From positions 337,194 to 401,193 of the forward strand of contig NW_004450563.1 of the NCBI RefSeq assembly GCF_000321225.1: a stretch of DNA of 64,000 nt. Reading direction: 5' to 3'. The stretch is from Odobenus rosmarus divergens (Eukaryota > Chordata > Mammalia > Carnivora > Odobenidae). The notes below the pieces were generated by a model. It saw only the letters and a list, made by a program, of their open reading frames with translations. It was not told where the DNA came from and made no database searches. Both the position numbers and the translations under genes were made by a program. Shown in pieces: positions 1-11,040 of this stretch. How positions within the stretch are numbered: the first letter of the stretch is position 1; every line of letters begins with the position of its first letter.

Positions 1-76
1 ACTCAATCCCAGGATCCTGGGATCATGACCTGAACTGAAGGCAGACACTTAACTGACTGAGCCACCCAGGCACCCC
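1..76 (-). mobile_element. CAN SINE (SINEC), antisense, cut by window start
   Basis: The reverse complement of the carnivore tRNA-Lys SINE head is visible: GATCATGACCTGAACTGAAG is followed by TTAACTGACTGAGCCACCCAGGCACCCC, the antisense of the GGGTGCCTGGGTGGCTCAGT head. Only the head half lies in the window. The tail, and any left target-site duplication, are outside it. Confidence 0.93.
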
Positions 77-187
77 TCTCTTATCAAATTTTTGAAAGAA
101 GAGAAATATTAACACTGAGATGTTAAAATTTCTTGAACATAACAAGGCTCGCAAGTGTCAGAACTCAGATATTTTTAAAATATTTTA

Positions 188-390
188 GGGCGCCTGGGTG
201 GCTCAGTTTGTTAAGCAACTGCCTTTGGCTCAGGTCATGATCCTGGAGTCCCGGGATCGAGTCCCACATCGGGCTTCCTGCTCAGCAGGGAGCCTGCTTC
301 TCCTTCTGACCCTCTTCCCTCTTGTGCTTTCTATCTCTCATTCTCTCTCTCTCTCAAATAAATAAATAAAATCTTTAAAAAAAATAAAAT
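188..390 (+). mobile_element. CAN SINE (SINEC), full length, sense
   Basis: The element starts with GGGCGCCTGGGTGGCTCAGT. The tRNA-derived head carries an A box around 197-208 and a B box, GGATCGAGTCC, at 254-264. A (CT)n stretch and an AAATAAATAAAATCTTT tail follow. The 11-bp flanking duplications are AT-rich but exact. It is transcribed by RNA polymerase III if active at all and is mobilised in trans by L1. Confidence 0.95.
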
Positions 391-401
391 AAAATATTTT
401 A

Positions 402-603
402 ATTAATTATTTATTTATTTATGGAGAGCATGCTTGCAGGGGTGGGAGGAGGGGCAGAGAGAGAGTGGAAGAGAGAATCTCCAACAGACTCCATTCTGAG
501 CATAGAGCCTGAGGAGGGACTCATTCCCATGACCCTGAGATCATGACCTGAGCCAAAATCAAGAGTTGGATGCTTAACTGACTGAGCCACCCAGGCACCC
601 CAG
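402..603 (-). mobile_element. CAN SINE (SINEC), full length, antisense
   Basis: It reads TTATTTATTTATGG, then the GA-rich strand complementary to the CT tract, then GATCATGACCTGAGCC, and ends in GAGCCACCCAGGCACCCC. It is bounded on the right by the 15-bp duplication at 604-618. The matching left copy at 161-175 lies beyond the nested sense SINE. Confidence 0.93.
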
Positions 604-825
604 GAACTCAGATATTTTGAATGCTAGTTTTGTGTTCTTTTATCACTATACCACATTGTTCTCCATCTGTTGGATGACTCTGATTATGTATATTAAATGT
701 ATTATAAATAATACACATATATCATCTTCTACATGTGTATACTATATACACATAATATGTGAATGTTTTAATTAAAATAAATGCTTTATTTTTTAACTTT
801 AATTTTTTATTGTTTCTTAAAAATT

Positions 826-1030
826 CATTAGCTTTCATTTATTTTTCAAACCACTTTACTGAGATATGATTGACATGCAAAAAGTTATACATATTTAATG
901 TACAACTTGCTGAGTTTGGGCATAAATATACACCCATGAGATCATCACCACCACCAAAGCCGTAAAGATATCCAAGTTTGTGACAATTAACTTTCCTCAT
1001 CATGGATGTTGTTCCACTTTGGTCCACCCA
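826..1030 (-). mobile_element. L1M 3'UTR fragment, antisense
   Basis: The stretch CTTTACTGAGATATGATTGA, followed by the motif around ATACACCCATGAGATCATCACC, is the antisense of the old L1M 3'UTR common to placental mammals. No ORF2 is attached directly; the related ORF2-like stretch lies 800 bp further on at 1820-2300. The subfamily cannot be set by eye. Confidence 0.7.
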
Positions 1031-1819
1031 AAGATATTCTGCTTGATAAATGTCATAGTTTAGAAGGTCTGAACCTAGAACAAGTTCAACTGTTAAATAA
1101 CAATTTCCTGTAAGTCCTGGTGTTTAGGAAGTCTTTAACAATAGCACAGGGATCTAAGATTACCAAACAACCAATATCTTTCCCATGTGGAGGCTATATG
1201 CTGACTTATAACCAATTTCCCATGATTTCTGAGATTGAGTGAAAAATTGTAAATGCACAAACAGCTTCAAAAATTTTTTTCTCCCTTTCTCTGTCCACTG
1301 TTCAGAATATTCAACATGAAATTTTTACTTGCGTTCAACATATACAAATAGAGATCGAGATAATAGCAAATAATGCAAGAACTGAAAAAAATGATTTTGA
1401 AAAACTCATGGACATATGAATGCATCTGTTACTCATAATTCCTAACTCATAACTAACTGATCATAAACAGAGTTGAATTATTGAAAAGTTAATGAACTTA
1501 TAAACAAAAAATAAATTGAACTAGTTTTGTCATTTAATTAATTTAAACATTAATTACAGTGGTAAAAAATGGCTTTAACTGTTAAATTTATGCAATTTAT
1601 CAAAAAAATCAGAATGCAAGATATTTAGAGCATCCTGACAATGTCAATACAAAATGAAAACCAAAATCTTTCAATACAAGACATGCGTGGATATACAGGA
1701 TGCCTGGCAACCTTTTGTAGAAGTCTTTTTATAGACATATGCTTTCACTTCTCGTGGGGGAATGCCTTACAGTGGAAAGGCTGCTTCATACTATAAGTCT
1801 GTGTTTAATGTTTATAAAA
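1031..1819. other. Unassigned AT-rich DNA
   Basis: No gene, RNA or repeat family is recognised. It may be decayed L1 between the two antisense pieces on either side, but I see no motif to prove it. Confidence 0.5.
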
Positions 1820-2300
1820 TCTCAAATTTATTTCCAAATTGGTTTTATCATTTTGCAGTCCTACCAGCACTACATGAGAGCTCCTGGTCCTCCATTTCAT
1901 TCCCCAAATTTGGCATAGTTTGTCTGTTAATTTTTAGCCACTCTAAAAAGTATATATTGGTCTTCCATTGTCATATTAATTTGCAATCTTCTAAAATTAA
2001 TGATATTAACTTTTTTTCACCTTCTAAGCTTATTATCCTTATATCATCTATCTCTCTAGCTCTCTAGTTAAGTGTCTATTCAAATAATTTGCTCAGTTTT
2101 TACTGGGGTATTAGTTTTCTTAAAATTGGTGTTTTAGATTAAAAAAATATATTCTGACTATAGGTTCTTTATCTGACATATGATTTGCAAATATTTTTTC
2201 CCAGTCAGTGGCTTGTCTTTTCTTTCTCTTAATAATGACTTTCAAAGAGCAGGAGCTTTTAATTCTTCTACTCCTTTGCATTTCTGGTAATCTTTTTTCT
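1820..2300 (-). mobile_element. Old L1M ORF2 3' region, antisense
   Basis: Antisense L1 ORF2 landmarks are recognisable: CCAAATTGGTTTTATCATTTTGCAGTCC..CCAGCACTACATGAGAG near 1836-1880 and GGTTCTTTATCTGACATATGATTTGCAAATATT near 2163-2195, then CCCAGTCAGTGGCTTGTCTTT. The reading frame is destroyed. The divergence indicates an insertion predating the carnivore radiation. Confidence 0.65.
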
Positions 2301-2329
2301 TGTTGGGTGGTAGATATTTTTGTATTCCT

Positions 2330-3440
2330 ATAAATATTCTTAAGCTGTTGTAGAATGGAGTTAAGTCACCTAAGACAGTTTAAATCTTTCTAGTCTTTCT
2401 TTTAAGATTTGTTAGTGGAGATCAGAGTAGAGGTCAGCCTAAAGTCAGTATTTCTTAAATATCTTTCATTATCCTCTAGGAAACCTTTTTAGATTTTTTT
2501 TCCAAATTACTTTCATGAAACTCAATGCCACCATTTATACAGTATTTCCATTTATATACTGTGGCTCATTAGAGGTCTATAAAACATTGTGATATCTAAG
2601 ACTTTCTTGACTCTGATTAATTTAAATCAGAAACTGATTTTTACCCTGTCGGAGGTGATATTGCCCCTACTGAGAATACATGATCTAAGGATACTTATTT
2701 CCCACTACTGAGAACTTCTCTCTGTTCTCCTTCTCTGTTACGCTGCTTAAGGCACAGCATAACTGCAGACCATGCACCAGGCACTGGACTGGACCGGAGT
2801 GCTCCAGCATGAGGGTGGGGCCCCGTCTCCCTTAATGCACCTCAAACCTGTAAAGTCATTTTTCTACTGACTAAATAAATAGCTAAGCTGCTTGTAAAAA
2901 AAAAAAAAAAAAAAAAGGCACAGCATAAGATCCATCTGTTGGGAACAGGCACTCTTCCCAGCCCTGCATCAGGGCCAGCCCCTGTTCCTTCTTATCCTTT
3001 TGGGTTCTTTTCCTGGACCTTGTGTAGCTACCTCACACTTGTGCCCTGATCTGCACTCAGCTGAATGTTCATGGTGAAGCTTTTGAAGATCTCTGGAGTC
3101 CTCCCTCTACCTAGCAGTTTCCTTTCTTATCTTCTGCCTCGCGAACTCTAGCTGCTTTGTTCTCTGGACTCTCAGATCTATCTCCTTAGGTGACCCACTG
3201 TATTTTATCTGGATTTTCTCTCCCTGTTCCCCTTCCTGGAAGTTCTTTCAAGAGAGTAAGCTGGTACAGTCACAGGGCTCACCTCATTGTATGTCATTTC
3301 TCAGGGATCTGCGTCCTTCATTCACTGATGAATTGTCTTGAAGCCACTGCTTCATAGGTTTTACTGTTTGTTTCTTTCGAGTGATAGGACAAATCTAGTC
3401 TGTTTCTACATCTTGGGTTGAAGCAGAAATTTCCCTTTAT
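2330..3440. mobile_element. Ancient interspersed repeat, probably L1M-derived
   Basis: The segment resembles a common mammalian repeat that I know in this form: GGGAACAGGCACTCTTCCCAGCCCTG, CTCTAGCTGCTTTGTTCTCTGGACTCTCAG and CTCACCTC..TTTCTCAGGGATC. I cannot name the family with certainty. It is moderately GC-richer than its surroundings and holds no open frame. A young 152-bp retrocopy interrupts it at 2763-2914. Confidence 0.35.
2749..2928 (+). pseudogene. Short processed retrocopy of an unidentified mRNA 3' end
   Basis: A 14-bp perfect duplication, AAGGCACAGCATAA, sits at 2749-2762 and 2915-2928. Between them are 132 bp of non-repeat sequence (2763-2894), an AATAAA signal at 2874-2879, cleavage 16 nt further on, and a pure run of 21 A at 2896-2916. 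The left junction, CTT|AAGG, fits the L1 endonuclease TT|AAAA preference. This is the signature of L1-mediated, strongly 5'-truncated retrotransposition of a polyadenylated transcript. I do not recognise the parent mRNA. The unbroken A-tail and exact duplications imply a recent event. A rare non-coding RNA source is also possible. Confidence 0.82.
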
Positions 3441-3577
3441 AAGGTTTTGAAATGGCAATCCAAAACAAAAATTTGTCAAAAGGGCAAGGGTTTAAGAATT
3501 AACTTTTAAATTCTTTCGTTCCAGGAGCCAGTTTGAGGATGGAATTACCATTCCTCTGCCTGCCCTCCGTCTTTGTT

Positions 3578-3608
<31 letters not shown>

Positions 3609-4009
3609 CAGACAAACAATCCTCAAGACCCTGGACAAGCATATAGACAGTGGAAACAGGTCTTAGAATACTCAGAATCAATCTCATCAGTGAATGAACA
3701 GGTGATTAAGAGTAAACAAGGTGGTAGTTTCAGAACAATGTGAATGTACTAAATGTCACTGAATTGCTCACTTTAATTTTATATTATGTGGATTTTGATT
3801 CAATAGATTATTTTTAGAAACTCTCAGTTTCTTTGAAAGATGTATACATCTTTGATGAAATGTTCTCCTATACTAATTCCTTCTATATTAGATTCATGAT
3901 AGTCATAAGAGATATGGTTTATGGTTTTTCCAAGTTCTCAAATACATCGATTATACCAAAAGATAATTCTTAACCTGAATGAGGATCAACAATACCATTT
4001 GAAACTACT
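3441..4009. other. Unassigned DNA with a (TTTG)n tract
   Basis: A poly-T run followed by four TTTG units lies at about 3573-3607. Nothing else is recognised. Confidence 0.5.
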
Positions 4010-4090
4010 ATTTAAGCTGACTCAGGCCCCATGCTCAGATATGATCCAGTAGGTCTAGATTTATGGCCTTGGCATCTGTATTTATGAAAA
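4010..4090 (-). mobile_element. hAT-Charlie-like MITE fragment (MER5/MER20 type)
   Basis: GATCCAGTAGGTCTAGATTT followed by GGCATCTGTATTTATGA resembles the conserved central part (GATTCAGTAGGTCTGGGGTG...) of the small non-autonomous hAT elements common in mammals. The terminal inverted repeats are not seen, so the call rests on one segment. Confidence 0.45.
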
Positions 4091-5109
4091 GTTGTTTGAT
4101 GTCTCCATATACATTCCTTCTATTGAATTCTGCACTAAATCACATTCCCATTATATTAAAGACAATTTAATTGAAAAAATTTGATGATAAATTTTAGACT
4201 CCAACATATTAATATGGAACACATATTTGCTTGAAAGTTTAACTCCACACTCTATTACGCTGCACAATGAACGTTGCATGATTGAGCATGCATTTACCTG
4301 ATACAAAACTGAAGTGGAGCTGATGACTGATAGAATTCAGTACACATTCAACATGTATGATCCTAAGGCAATGCGCACTTCTATTATGCGCACTGCAAGT
4401 TATGATCAGTGCACCTTCTTCTGGGTCATCAGCATCAACCTTTTATAGAACAAGGAAAATAGGAAAATGAGGCGATGGAAAAGAGAAGAAAGACAGCTGT
4501 AACTAGAACATGAAAAACCAGCAGAAGAGGACAAAATTGAGGCTGTAAGTTCAATCTTTGCAAGAATATTAACACCACCAGGCCACCTATATAAAAAAGG
4601 AGAGAAACAGACTCTCCCTCTTAATGGGGATAACAAGTTTCAGAAAGAACATGTAGAGTAAAAAGGACTGTTGAGGACAGTTTGGAAAATACATTCTTCC
4701 TCTAAACATTAAAAAACAAACACTTTTTTATTTCACCCATTGATAAATAAAATTGAAACATAAAATTAAAAGTTTTATATATTTAGATCAAAATTGTTTG
4801 TGCTACATAATATTTTTACTTGATTAGTTATTATGTGGACAGCTTTCTGATTAAGATTTCCTAGGCATTTTAACTCTTTATAATTTATCAGAAATAAATC
4901 TGTTTCCTCACTGTTACTTTTCAGAATTTTATTATTAGATTCAAAAATATCTTAAAATATCTGTAATTCTTCAGAGTATTAAACACAAACAACATAAGCG
5001 TGTGAAGTTTTTGCCTCTGTAAAGTTAGTTATACTTAATATAAGAAGTGTGATTTCCAGGGTTATCTCTGAGGTTGTTATCATTACAAAATTTCAGTACA
5101 ACCTACAGA
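4091..5109. other. Unassigned AT-rich DNA
   Basis: Open frames in this stretch (for example on the minus strand at 4406-4636) have no recognisable domain or conserved start context. I see nothing to annotate. Confidence 0.5.
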
Positions 5110-5229
5110 TCATGAATAGGTACATGAAAAGATGCTCAACATCACTAATCACCAGGGACATGCAAATCTAAACCACAGTGAGATACCACCTCACACATGT
5201 CAGAATGGCTATTATCAAAACGACAAGAA

Positions 5230-5372
5230 GGGCGCCTGGGAGGCTCAGTCGGTTCAGTGTCTGACTCTGGATCTCAGCTCAGGTCTTTATCTCAGGGTTG
5301 TGTGTTTAAGCCCCACATTAGGCTCCATGCTGGGCATGGGGCTTACTTGATTAAAAAAAAAAAAAAAAGACA
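5230..5372 (+). mobile_element. Short CAN SINE inserted in L1, sense
   Basis: It starts GGGCGCCTGGGAGGCTCAGT and has a short body ending CATGGGGCTTACTTGATT before a pure A tail. It lacks the CT tract of the longer copies, so it belongs to a shorter SINE subtype. GACAAGAA at 5222-5229 and 5373-5380 is the target-site duplication. The host L1 sequence resumes in register (ACAAGAAATAACAAGTGTTGG). Confidence 0.93.
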
Positions 5373-5685
5373 GACAAGAAATAACAAGTGTTGGCAATGA
5401 TGTGGAGAAAAGAGAACCCTCATCTCTGTTGATGTGAATGTAAATCTGTACAGCCACTAATGGAAAATTGTATAGCAGTTCTTCAAAAAACTAAAAAATA
5501 GAACTACCATATGATCCAGCAATTCCACTTCTGGGTATTTATCCAAAGAAAACAATAACAGTAATTTGAAAAGATATGTGCACCCCTATGTTCATTGCAG
5601 CATTATTCACAATAGCCAAAATATGGAAACAACCAAAATGTCCATTGATGGATGAATAGATAAAGATCTGGTAGGATAAAGGTGT

Positions 5686-5687
<2 letters not shown>

Positions 5688-5730
<43 letters not shown>
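5688..5730. repeat. (CA)n microsatellite
   Basis: An uninterrupted CA run of about 20 units lies inside the L1 ORF2 remnant. It replaces the ATGTGGTATATATACA-like stretch of L1 consensus, a frequent birthplace of microsatellites. Confidence 0.95.
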
Positions 5731-5731
<1 letters not shown>

Positions 5732-6208
5732 AATACTACTCAGCCATAAAAAAAGAATTAAATCTTGCCATTTGCAACAACATGGATGGAACTTGCGGAT
5801 ATTATACTAAGAGAAATAAGTCAGACTGAGAAAGACAAATATCATATGACTTCAATTATATGTGGAATCTGGAATAAAAAACAAATAAACAAACAGAACA
5901 AAATAAAACCAAGCATATAGATGCAGAGAACAGATTGATGGTTGCCAGAGGGAGGGTGGTTGAGGAGTGGGTGAATGAAGGAAAGGGGTCAAAAGGTGCA
6001 AACTTCCATGTCATAAAATAAATAAGTCATCGGGATATAATGTGACAATTGTCAATAGTATTGTATTGCATATTATGAAACATTTTTGGTGATGGGAGAA
6101 ACTAGATTTATTGTGGTGATCATTTTGCATATACAAATATCAAATCATTATGTTGTACAACTGAATTAAATATAATGTTACATGTCAATTATACCTTAAT
6201 TAAAAAAA

Positions 6209-6579
6209 TCAGTATATTTCAGTTACTATTTTAATGTATTATAGTTCCATGACAAATTAATATAATGCCTCTTAGAGGAGCATCAAAGGAGAACAGAGTA
6301 GTTTGGTGGTTATTTTATGGGATATTTTCTAACTACAATGATATTCTTTGGAATGCAAGCTTTTTGTTGGTTTGATTGCTTGGGTGTTATGTTTTGTTCT
6401 TTTTTTAAAAAAAAATTAAGTATGCTTTTAGTTATTTCCAGGAACTCTGGGAAAGGAAAATATCTAGGTAAGCAATACTTCATTAAATAATTATGTGTAA
6501 TATGTTGATCAACTTTACAAACTTATATCAGTGTGGTTAAATTAGATAGCTTTCTATTGAATCAAAACCATCTGAATTT
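6209..6579. other. Unassigned AT-rich DNA
   Basis: No gene or repeat motif is recognised. Confidence 0.5.
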
Positions 6580-6774
6580 TTTTAAAGATTTACTTATTTA
6601 TCTTAGAGAGAGAGAGCAAAAGTTGGTGGGAAGGGGCAGAGGAAGAGGGAATCTCAAGCAAACTCCCTGCTGAGCTTAGAGCCCAACCCGGGGCTCGATC
6701 TTACAACTCTGAGTTCATGCCCTGAGCCGAAATCAAGAGTCAAACACACAACCAACTGAACCGCCCAGGTGCCC
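6580..6774 (-). mobile_element. CAN SINE, antisense, diverged
   Basis: TTTTAAAGATTTACTTATTTATC is followed by a GA-rich strand, then CCCTGAGCCGAAATCAAGAG and AACTGAACCGCCCAGGTGCC. Several mismatches to the family head suggest an older copy. Flanking duplications are only approximate (CTGAATTTTTT and CTGGATTTTTT). Confidence 0.9.
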
Positions 6775-6867
6775 TGGATTTTTTTTGCTTACAGCTGATT
6801 TTCATTTGTCTTAAAATTGATCATGAGATTGTATCAATAATGGATGAAGCTATCAAACTGTCTATGG

Positions 6868-6950
6868 CACATGATGTGATGAGCACTGGGAATCATTGAA
6901 CACTACATCAAAAACTAATGATGTACTAATTGAATTTAAATGAAAAAAAG
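6868..6950 (+). mobile_element. Carnivore L1 3' end, 5'-truncated, sense
   Basis: TGATGTGATGAGCACTGGGA, then GAACACTACATCAAAAACTAATGATGTAC and GAATTTAAATGAAAAAAA, is the terminal 3'UTR of the carnivore L1. It is the same end seen in antisense near 20050, 21260 and 63940. Only about 80 bp were copied. Confidence 0.8.
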
Positions 6951-7934
6951 AGTACCTTTTGCTCAGGAAAAGAAAATCCAAATTGAGATTTTATTATAGT
7001 CTCATATAATCCTTATAAATCTTACCAAAATGGTTTTTGTAAAATGTGACCGATATTTAGAGTCTGAGTTACAAAATAATATTTTATTATCCATTTTTCT
7101 AAATTTTTATTATACTATCATATATGAATGGGATAGAATTGGATTGTGAATTTAGGATATTTGAAAGTTTAGGGCTTATAACACACTATTGGGAATTTTC
7201 CAAAATATAATCTAGCTAAGTCAAGGAATGAAACAATTGTTTACATACTACATGAAGACATAAGTTTTTTCTTAGTTTAATACTGTCTATAACACTATAA
7301 ACTATTAACACACTATATTATGATAATTATATTAATAATTAATATATTAATATACTAATATATAATAATATGTTAGTATTATAATCAGAGAGTGAAGTAA
7401 GCAATGCTTAAATTGCATTACTTCTTGGTATACTGGACTTTTTTTTTTTAATTTTACAAATGGCCAATGTTTTAAGACAATTATGATCTAGGAAAATAAT
7501 CCAGGAATTTAATTTTCTAACCCACTAAATTTTAATTCAAGCTATTAATCCAAGTGCTTCCATAGATCTTCAATTAATTCTTCTGCATAGCCATTTGAAA
7601 ATAGTATTTCTATCTCTCTATAGCTTGTGTATATATACATATACATGAGCATATTTTTATGATTTAACATATTTAAAGCCACTTTCATGTGAATGTTCTA
7701 TTTTCCAACCGGACTATGATATTAGTGTCTATTCCTCTTATAAAAACCAGTAGAGTTGTCTTTTAATTAAGTTTATATTTGCCACATCCTTATAAAACAC
7801 AGGTTTAAAGAGAATCATAGTTCTAGAGATTTCTGCCTAGTATCTTGCCCAAAGATATGTTGCTCATAGTTGTCACCTGGGTTTCCAGATGAGATAATCT
7901 GACTCTAGAGACCATTTTTACAGAGAGCATCTCT
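6951..7934. other. Unassigned AT-rich DNA with a TA-rich block
   Basis: A very AT-rich imperfect block (TTAATATATTAATATACTAATATA) lies at about 7318-7375. No other feature is recognised. Confidence 0.5.
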
Positions 7935-8155
7935 TGGGCATTAGACAGAACAGGCTTTACATTTTAGTTTTTCAAGTAACTAGCTCTGTGGCCTCAAGCA
8001 AGTTATATAACCTTCCTGAGCTTCAGTTTCTTTACCTGTAAAACTGGCCTAATAAAATCTAGCGCATAGGTATGTTATAGAAGTAAGATTTGAAAATGAG
8101 TGCACAGTGTCCAGTAGATCTTAAACATAAGTAGACAGTTAAATTGTATTATTAT
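7935..8155 (+). mobile_element. MIR SINE, sense
   Basis: The MIR core is readable: AACTAGCTCTGTGGCCTCAA, then GCAAGTTATATAACCTTCCTGAGCTTCAGTTTC and TTTACCTGTAAAACTGG. It is followed by the weaker 3' part with ACAGTGTCCAGTAGATC. This is an ancient tRNA-derived SINE mobilised by L2. Confidence 0.85.
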
Positions 8156-9480
8156 TTTGATAAATTGTTTCTTGTTAGAGATGAGGAAACTTTCATCTTC
8201 AAAATTAGATGGGCTCCACCTAAAACATAGGAAGTTTTAAATATCTAACTCTTCACTCAAGTAAAGCAGAGGATTTAAGGCTATCAAACATATTCTGAAT
8301 TTAGGTGGACATTTATGGATAAAAGGCAAACTGTGTTCTAGTTAATGATGAAAAGGCAACTGAATAATGCATGGATTGAAAAGTGCATTCTCAAATCATT
8401 TGAAAAAGTCTTAGATAAGCAACATTTCTTAACTAGATAATTGAGGTAATCTGTGGATTGCCATGTATAAACAGATAGCACATTTGTTTTGGTGAGTATA
8501 ATCAGTGTGGACTCAAATGAATTACTGTCCAGACTTAAAATCTAGCCCTAAAATACTATATTAAATTTGAAATTTAGCATTTTTGTGATTGCTCGCCTTA
8601 TTCAAAATTGTACTTACTTTTAGCAGGATATTTACAAGAGCACTGCTTTTTTTTTTTTTTTTAATGGTTTTCTATTCCTAGGCAAATCACCCAGTTGGTC
8701 TCTGAAGATAAATTTTTAAATGCTTGGTGTCTACATCTTTCTGAGCTTTTCTAATCAGTTTGAAATGCAGTTGTGCCTTATAACTTTAGAGAATTAAATG
8801 GCAGTTTCTGTAGTCTTTAGAAATCAGGAATGAATTTGTCTCAGCCCTGATCTATTTACTTATGTTTTTAGAAATTCAATATATTCACAGATGGATATTA
8901 TATAGCCAGCATTTTGTGGTGTTCTAACATGCAATATATATATAACAAATTGCCAGCCAAGTTATTATATGTTTAAGAGTTTTAATTGCTGTGTACTTCA
9001 AACGTTTTTTACATTGTGCCATCTGGCACATGGAAACATTAATGAATTTTTAAACTTAATGGGATATGCTTTGCATTAGGAACGTCTGAAAATTAGTTGC
9101 TAAACACTGGTAAATGACAGATTTATCAACCCAAAGTCACAAAACCGCAATCCATTGCTTTGTGCCATTAAGGTAGAAACACATTTTTAAGTACTAGTAA
9201 AAGTTGTTCAAACAATTATCTGGATGGAAATAATTTATAAATATAGTAGCTCTCCTTACTATTTAAAGAAATTTCATCTGTAATATCATAACATTTTTTT
9301 CTTTCAATGTAGTCTTAGAAAAGTATTTTTGATACCAAGTAGAATAATTCACTAAATTTTAAACAAATTTCTAGACATGTTGGAAAACTCTGCTAATGTT
9401 TTCAGGAGCTCTTACTGAAAAGTTTCTGTCTCTGTAATTCCAAGACATTCTCTTTTTATTAGTCTTCCATTTCTATTGTA
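8156..9480. other. Unassigned DNA
   Basis: A 15-17 nt poly-T lies at about 8648-8663 but is not followed by a recognisable SINE. Nothing else is supported. Confidence 0.5.
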
Positions 9481-9483
9481 ACT

Positions 9484-9540
9484 TTTTTTGTACATTAATG
9501 TACAAAAAATGTACATTTATGTACATTTTATGTACATTAA
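9484..9540. repeat. Perfect 26-bp palindrome and TGTACA cluster
   Basis: Positions 9484-9509 form a perfect inverted repeat (T6-GTACATTAATGTAC-A6) with no unpaired centre. Two more TGTACAT units follow, so GTACAT/ATGTAC motifs recur five times in 57 bp. It could extrude as a cruciform or be a shrunken TA-rich minisatellite. The function is unknown. Confidence 0.85.
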
Positions 9541-9943
9541 ATCTGTCATTAATATAAAATGACTAGCTGCAAGAACATCTAATTCAAAAGAGGACAATCC
9601 ACTGTGTTCTTCTCCCCTAATAATCTTAGTTTCTATATGCTTTGGTATTCTTCCTTCTATAAATATACTAAAGAATAGATTCCCTGTAGTCCTGTCAAAA
9701 GGGAAAATGCAAACAATCTGTCAAGAATGCAAACAGTAAACAGAAATCCATAGTGTAAAAAACAGGAAACAGGTGAAGTGATCTGTTGGATAAATTGGGA
9801 AAAATCTCTTTAAAAAAGAACATATATGTGGAAATTACAAAGAAAATGTTATCACAGTTGTTAGAATCATAAATGAACATTTATAAGGTATAAAAAACCA
9901 TAATAAAGCCAACTTCAAACCACTAGTTCAGATTTTTTAAATC

Positions 9944-9983
9944 ATTATAGCAAGTAGCATAAAATTATAGCAAGTAGCATAAA
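9944..9983. repeat. 20-bp direct tandem duplication
   Basis: ATTATAGCAAGTAGCATAAA occurs twice head to tail with no mismatch. Perfect identity indicates a recent slippage or duplication event. Confidence 0.9.
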
Positions 9984-10939
9984 ATTAATCTTTACATTGT
10001 CTATGAAAATATTCCCTCTAGGAAATTACTAGAATGCCCATGATTATAGTAACATAACATAAAAAATGTTGTTAACTAGGCATGCTTATGATATACTTCA
10101 TTTTAACTTACAGCTGTGTTATGTAAATATATACATTATAAGCATAGGTGTTCACTGCTTAAACTATTGCTTTGCTACAAAAACTTGTAGAATTTCAAAT
10201 AACTCATACTTAGTTTAAATAATTCCAGTAGATAGTTGATGAGAATCAAGAAAAATTCCTATAAAAATAATTTGCAAATCATTTTCCCTTCAATTCTTAC
10301 CTCTTTCTCCAAACAGCTTCCTTCCTGGAGTTAGAGATGGTGGAAGGTGGAGGTCACAGGGAATGGCTCCCTACAGAGGGTGTTATGAAGAGGAACTGCC
10401 ACTGCAGATTTGCAGATGCCAACACTTGCCAAGTTGGCTATTTTTAGTACCACCTGCAAATGCAACATGTCTTCCAGTCAGGATAAATGGTCTTGTGGGA
10501 GTGAACAAAACTGTCTCATCAGAGAGAATTTAGGAAAATACCAAGACACACAGCAAAGAATGAAAGATCTTTGGATATCTCTAGGAAAATGGAGATGTGA
10601 GGGGTCAGAGCCGATGGAGATGTGAAACAAAGGAGAAGATCAAACAGAAGTATTTCATATCCTGCCTCTCAGAAAGCCACACTTTATTTGAAGTGATGGT
10701 GCTCTACCAATCTCTAGTCAACCACTTACTGCCTACTCTCAACTTCTGGTGGGCTCTGCTTTGTGTGCTCTCTGCTTTTCATAACCTCAGCTATTTCAAG
10801 TTGCTTAGAAGACTGCCAATAGCAGAGAAATTGTATGGGTTATGTCCTTTCCTTTTGTGCACAGTGCGCTTACTATTTAGTCAGTATAAAATAGTTACAT
10901 ACTTAATTGTTTGCTAATTGCATCATGCGATGCTAGCCT
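9984..10939. other. Unassigned DNA
   Basis: The region 10300-10760 is somewhat less AT-rich than its neighbours. Its forward open frames of 71 and 106 codons overlap in different frames, lack recognisable domains and look incidental. Confidence 0.5.
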
Positions 10940-11040
10940 GATTTCCTCAATGAGATCCTAAACCCCATAAGAGAAGGCATTCTTATTTTTCATTGTTTAC
11001 AACACTTAGCTCAAAGTACATTCTTCCCAATAAATATTGG
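10940..11040 (+). mobile_element. L2 3'-end-like fragment
   Basis: A pattern of AAACCCCATAAGAGAAGGCATT, then CACTTAGCTCAAAGTACATTC and CAATAAATATTGGGAT, fits the L2 terminal region (..AGGGCAGGGA..CAGCACCTAGCACAGTGCC..CTCAATAAAT) at high divergence. Confidence 0.5.

Larger units (their letters stand above)
161..618. mobile_element. Nested pair of CAN SINEs within one 15-bp target-site duplication
   Basis: The 15-mer GAACTCAGATATTTT occurs at 161-175 and again at 604-618. It flanks an antisense SINE (402-603) whose A/T-rich tail was later split by a sense SINE (188-390). The inner SINE has its own 11-bp duplication, AAAATATTTTA, at 177-187 and 391-401. The order of events is therefore readable: the antisense copy came first and the sense copy second. 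Confidence 0.85.
5110..6208 (+). mobile_element. L1MA-type ORF2 3' end plus 3'UTR, sense
   Basis: Classic ORF2 C-terminal DNA is visible: CATGAAAAGATGCTCAACATCA, then AATGGCTATTATCAAAACGA, GATGTGGAGAAAAGAGAACCC, CATATGATCCAGCAATTCCA and CACAATAGCCAAAATATGGA, then TACTACTCAGCCATAAAAAAAG. The 3'UTR ends at TTATACCTTAATTAAAAAAA. A CAN SINE interrupts it at 5230-5372 and a (CA)n expansion at 5690-5730. The copy is 5'-truncated and riddled with stops. Confidence 0.9.

Noticed and set aside
5132..5400. Overlapping forward frames of 72 and 67 codons
   Set aside because: They read from L1 into an inserted SINE; translation of mobile DNA only.
8640..8670. Long poly-T as a possible antisense SINE tail
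   Set aside because: No SINE head or body follows; probably an isolated A/T run or lost insertion.
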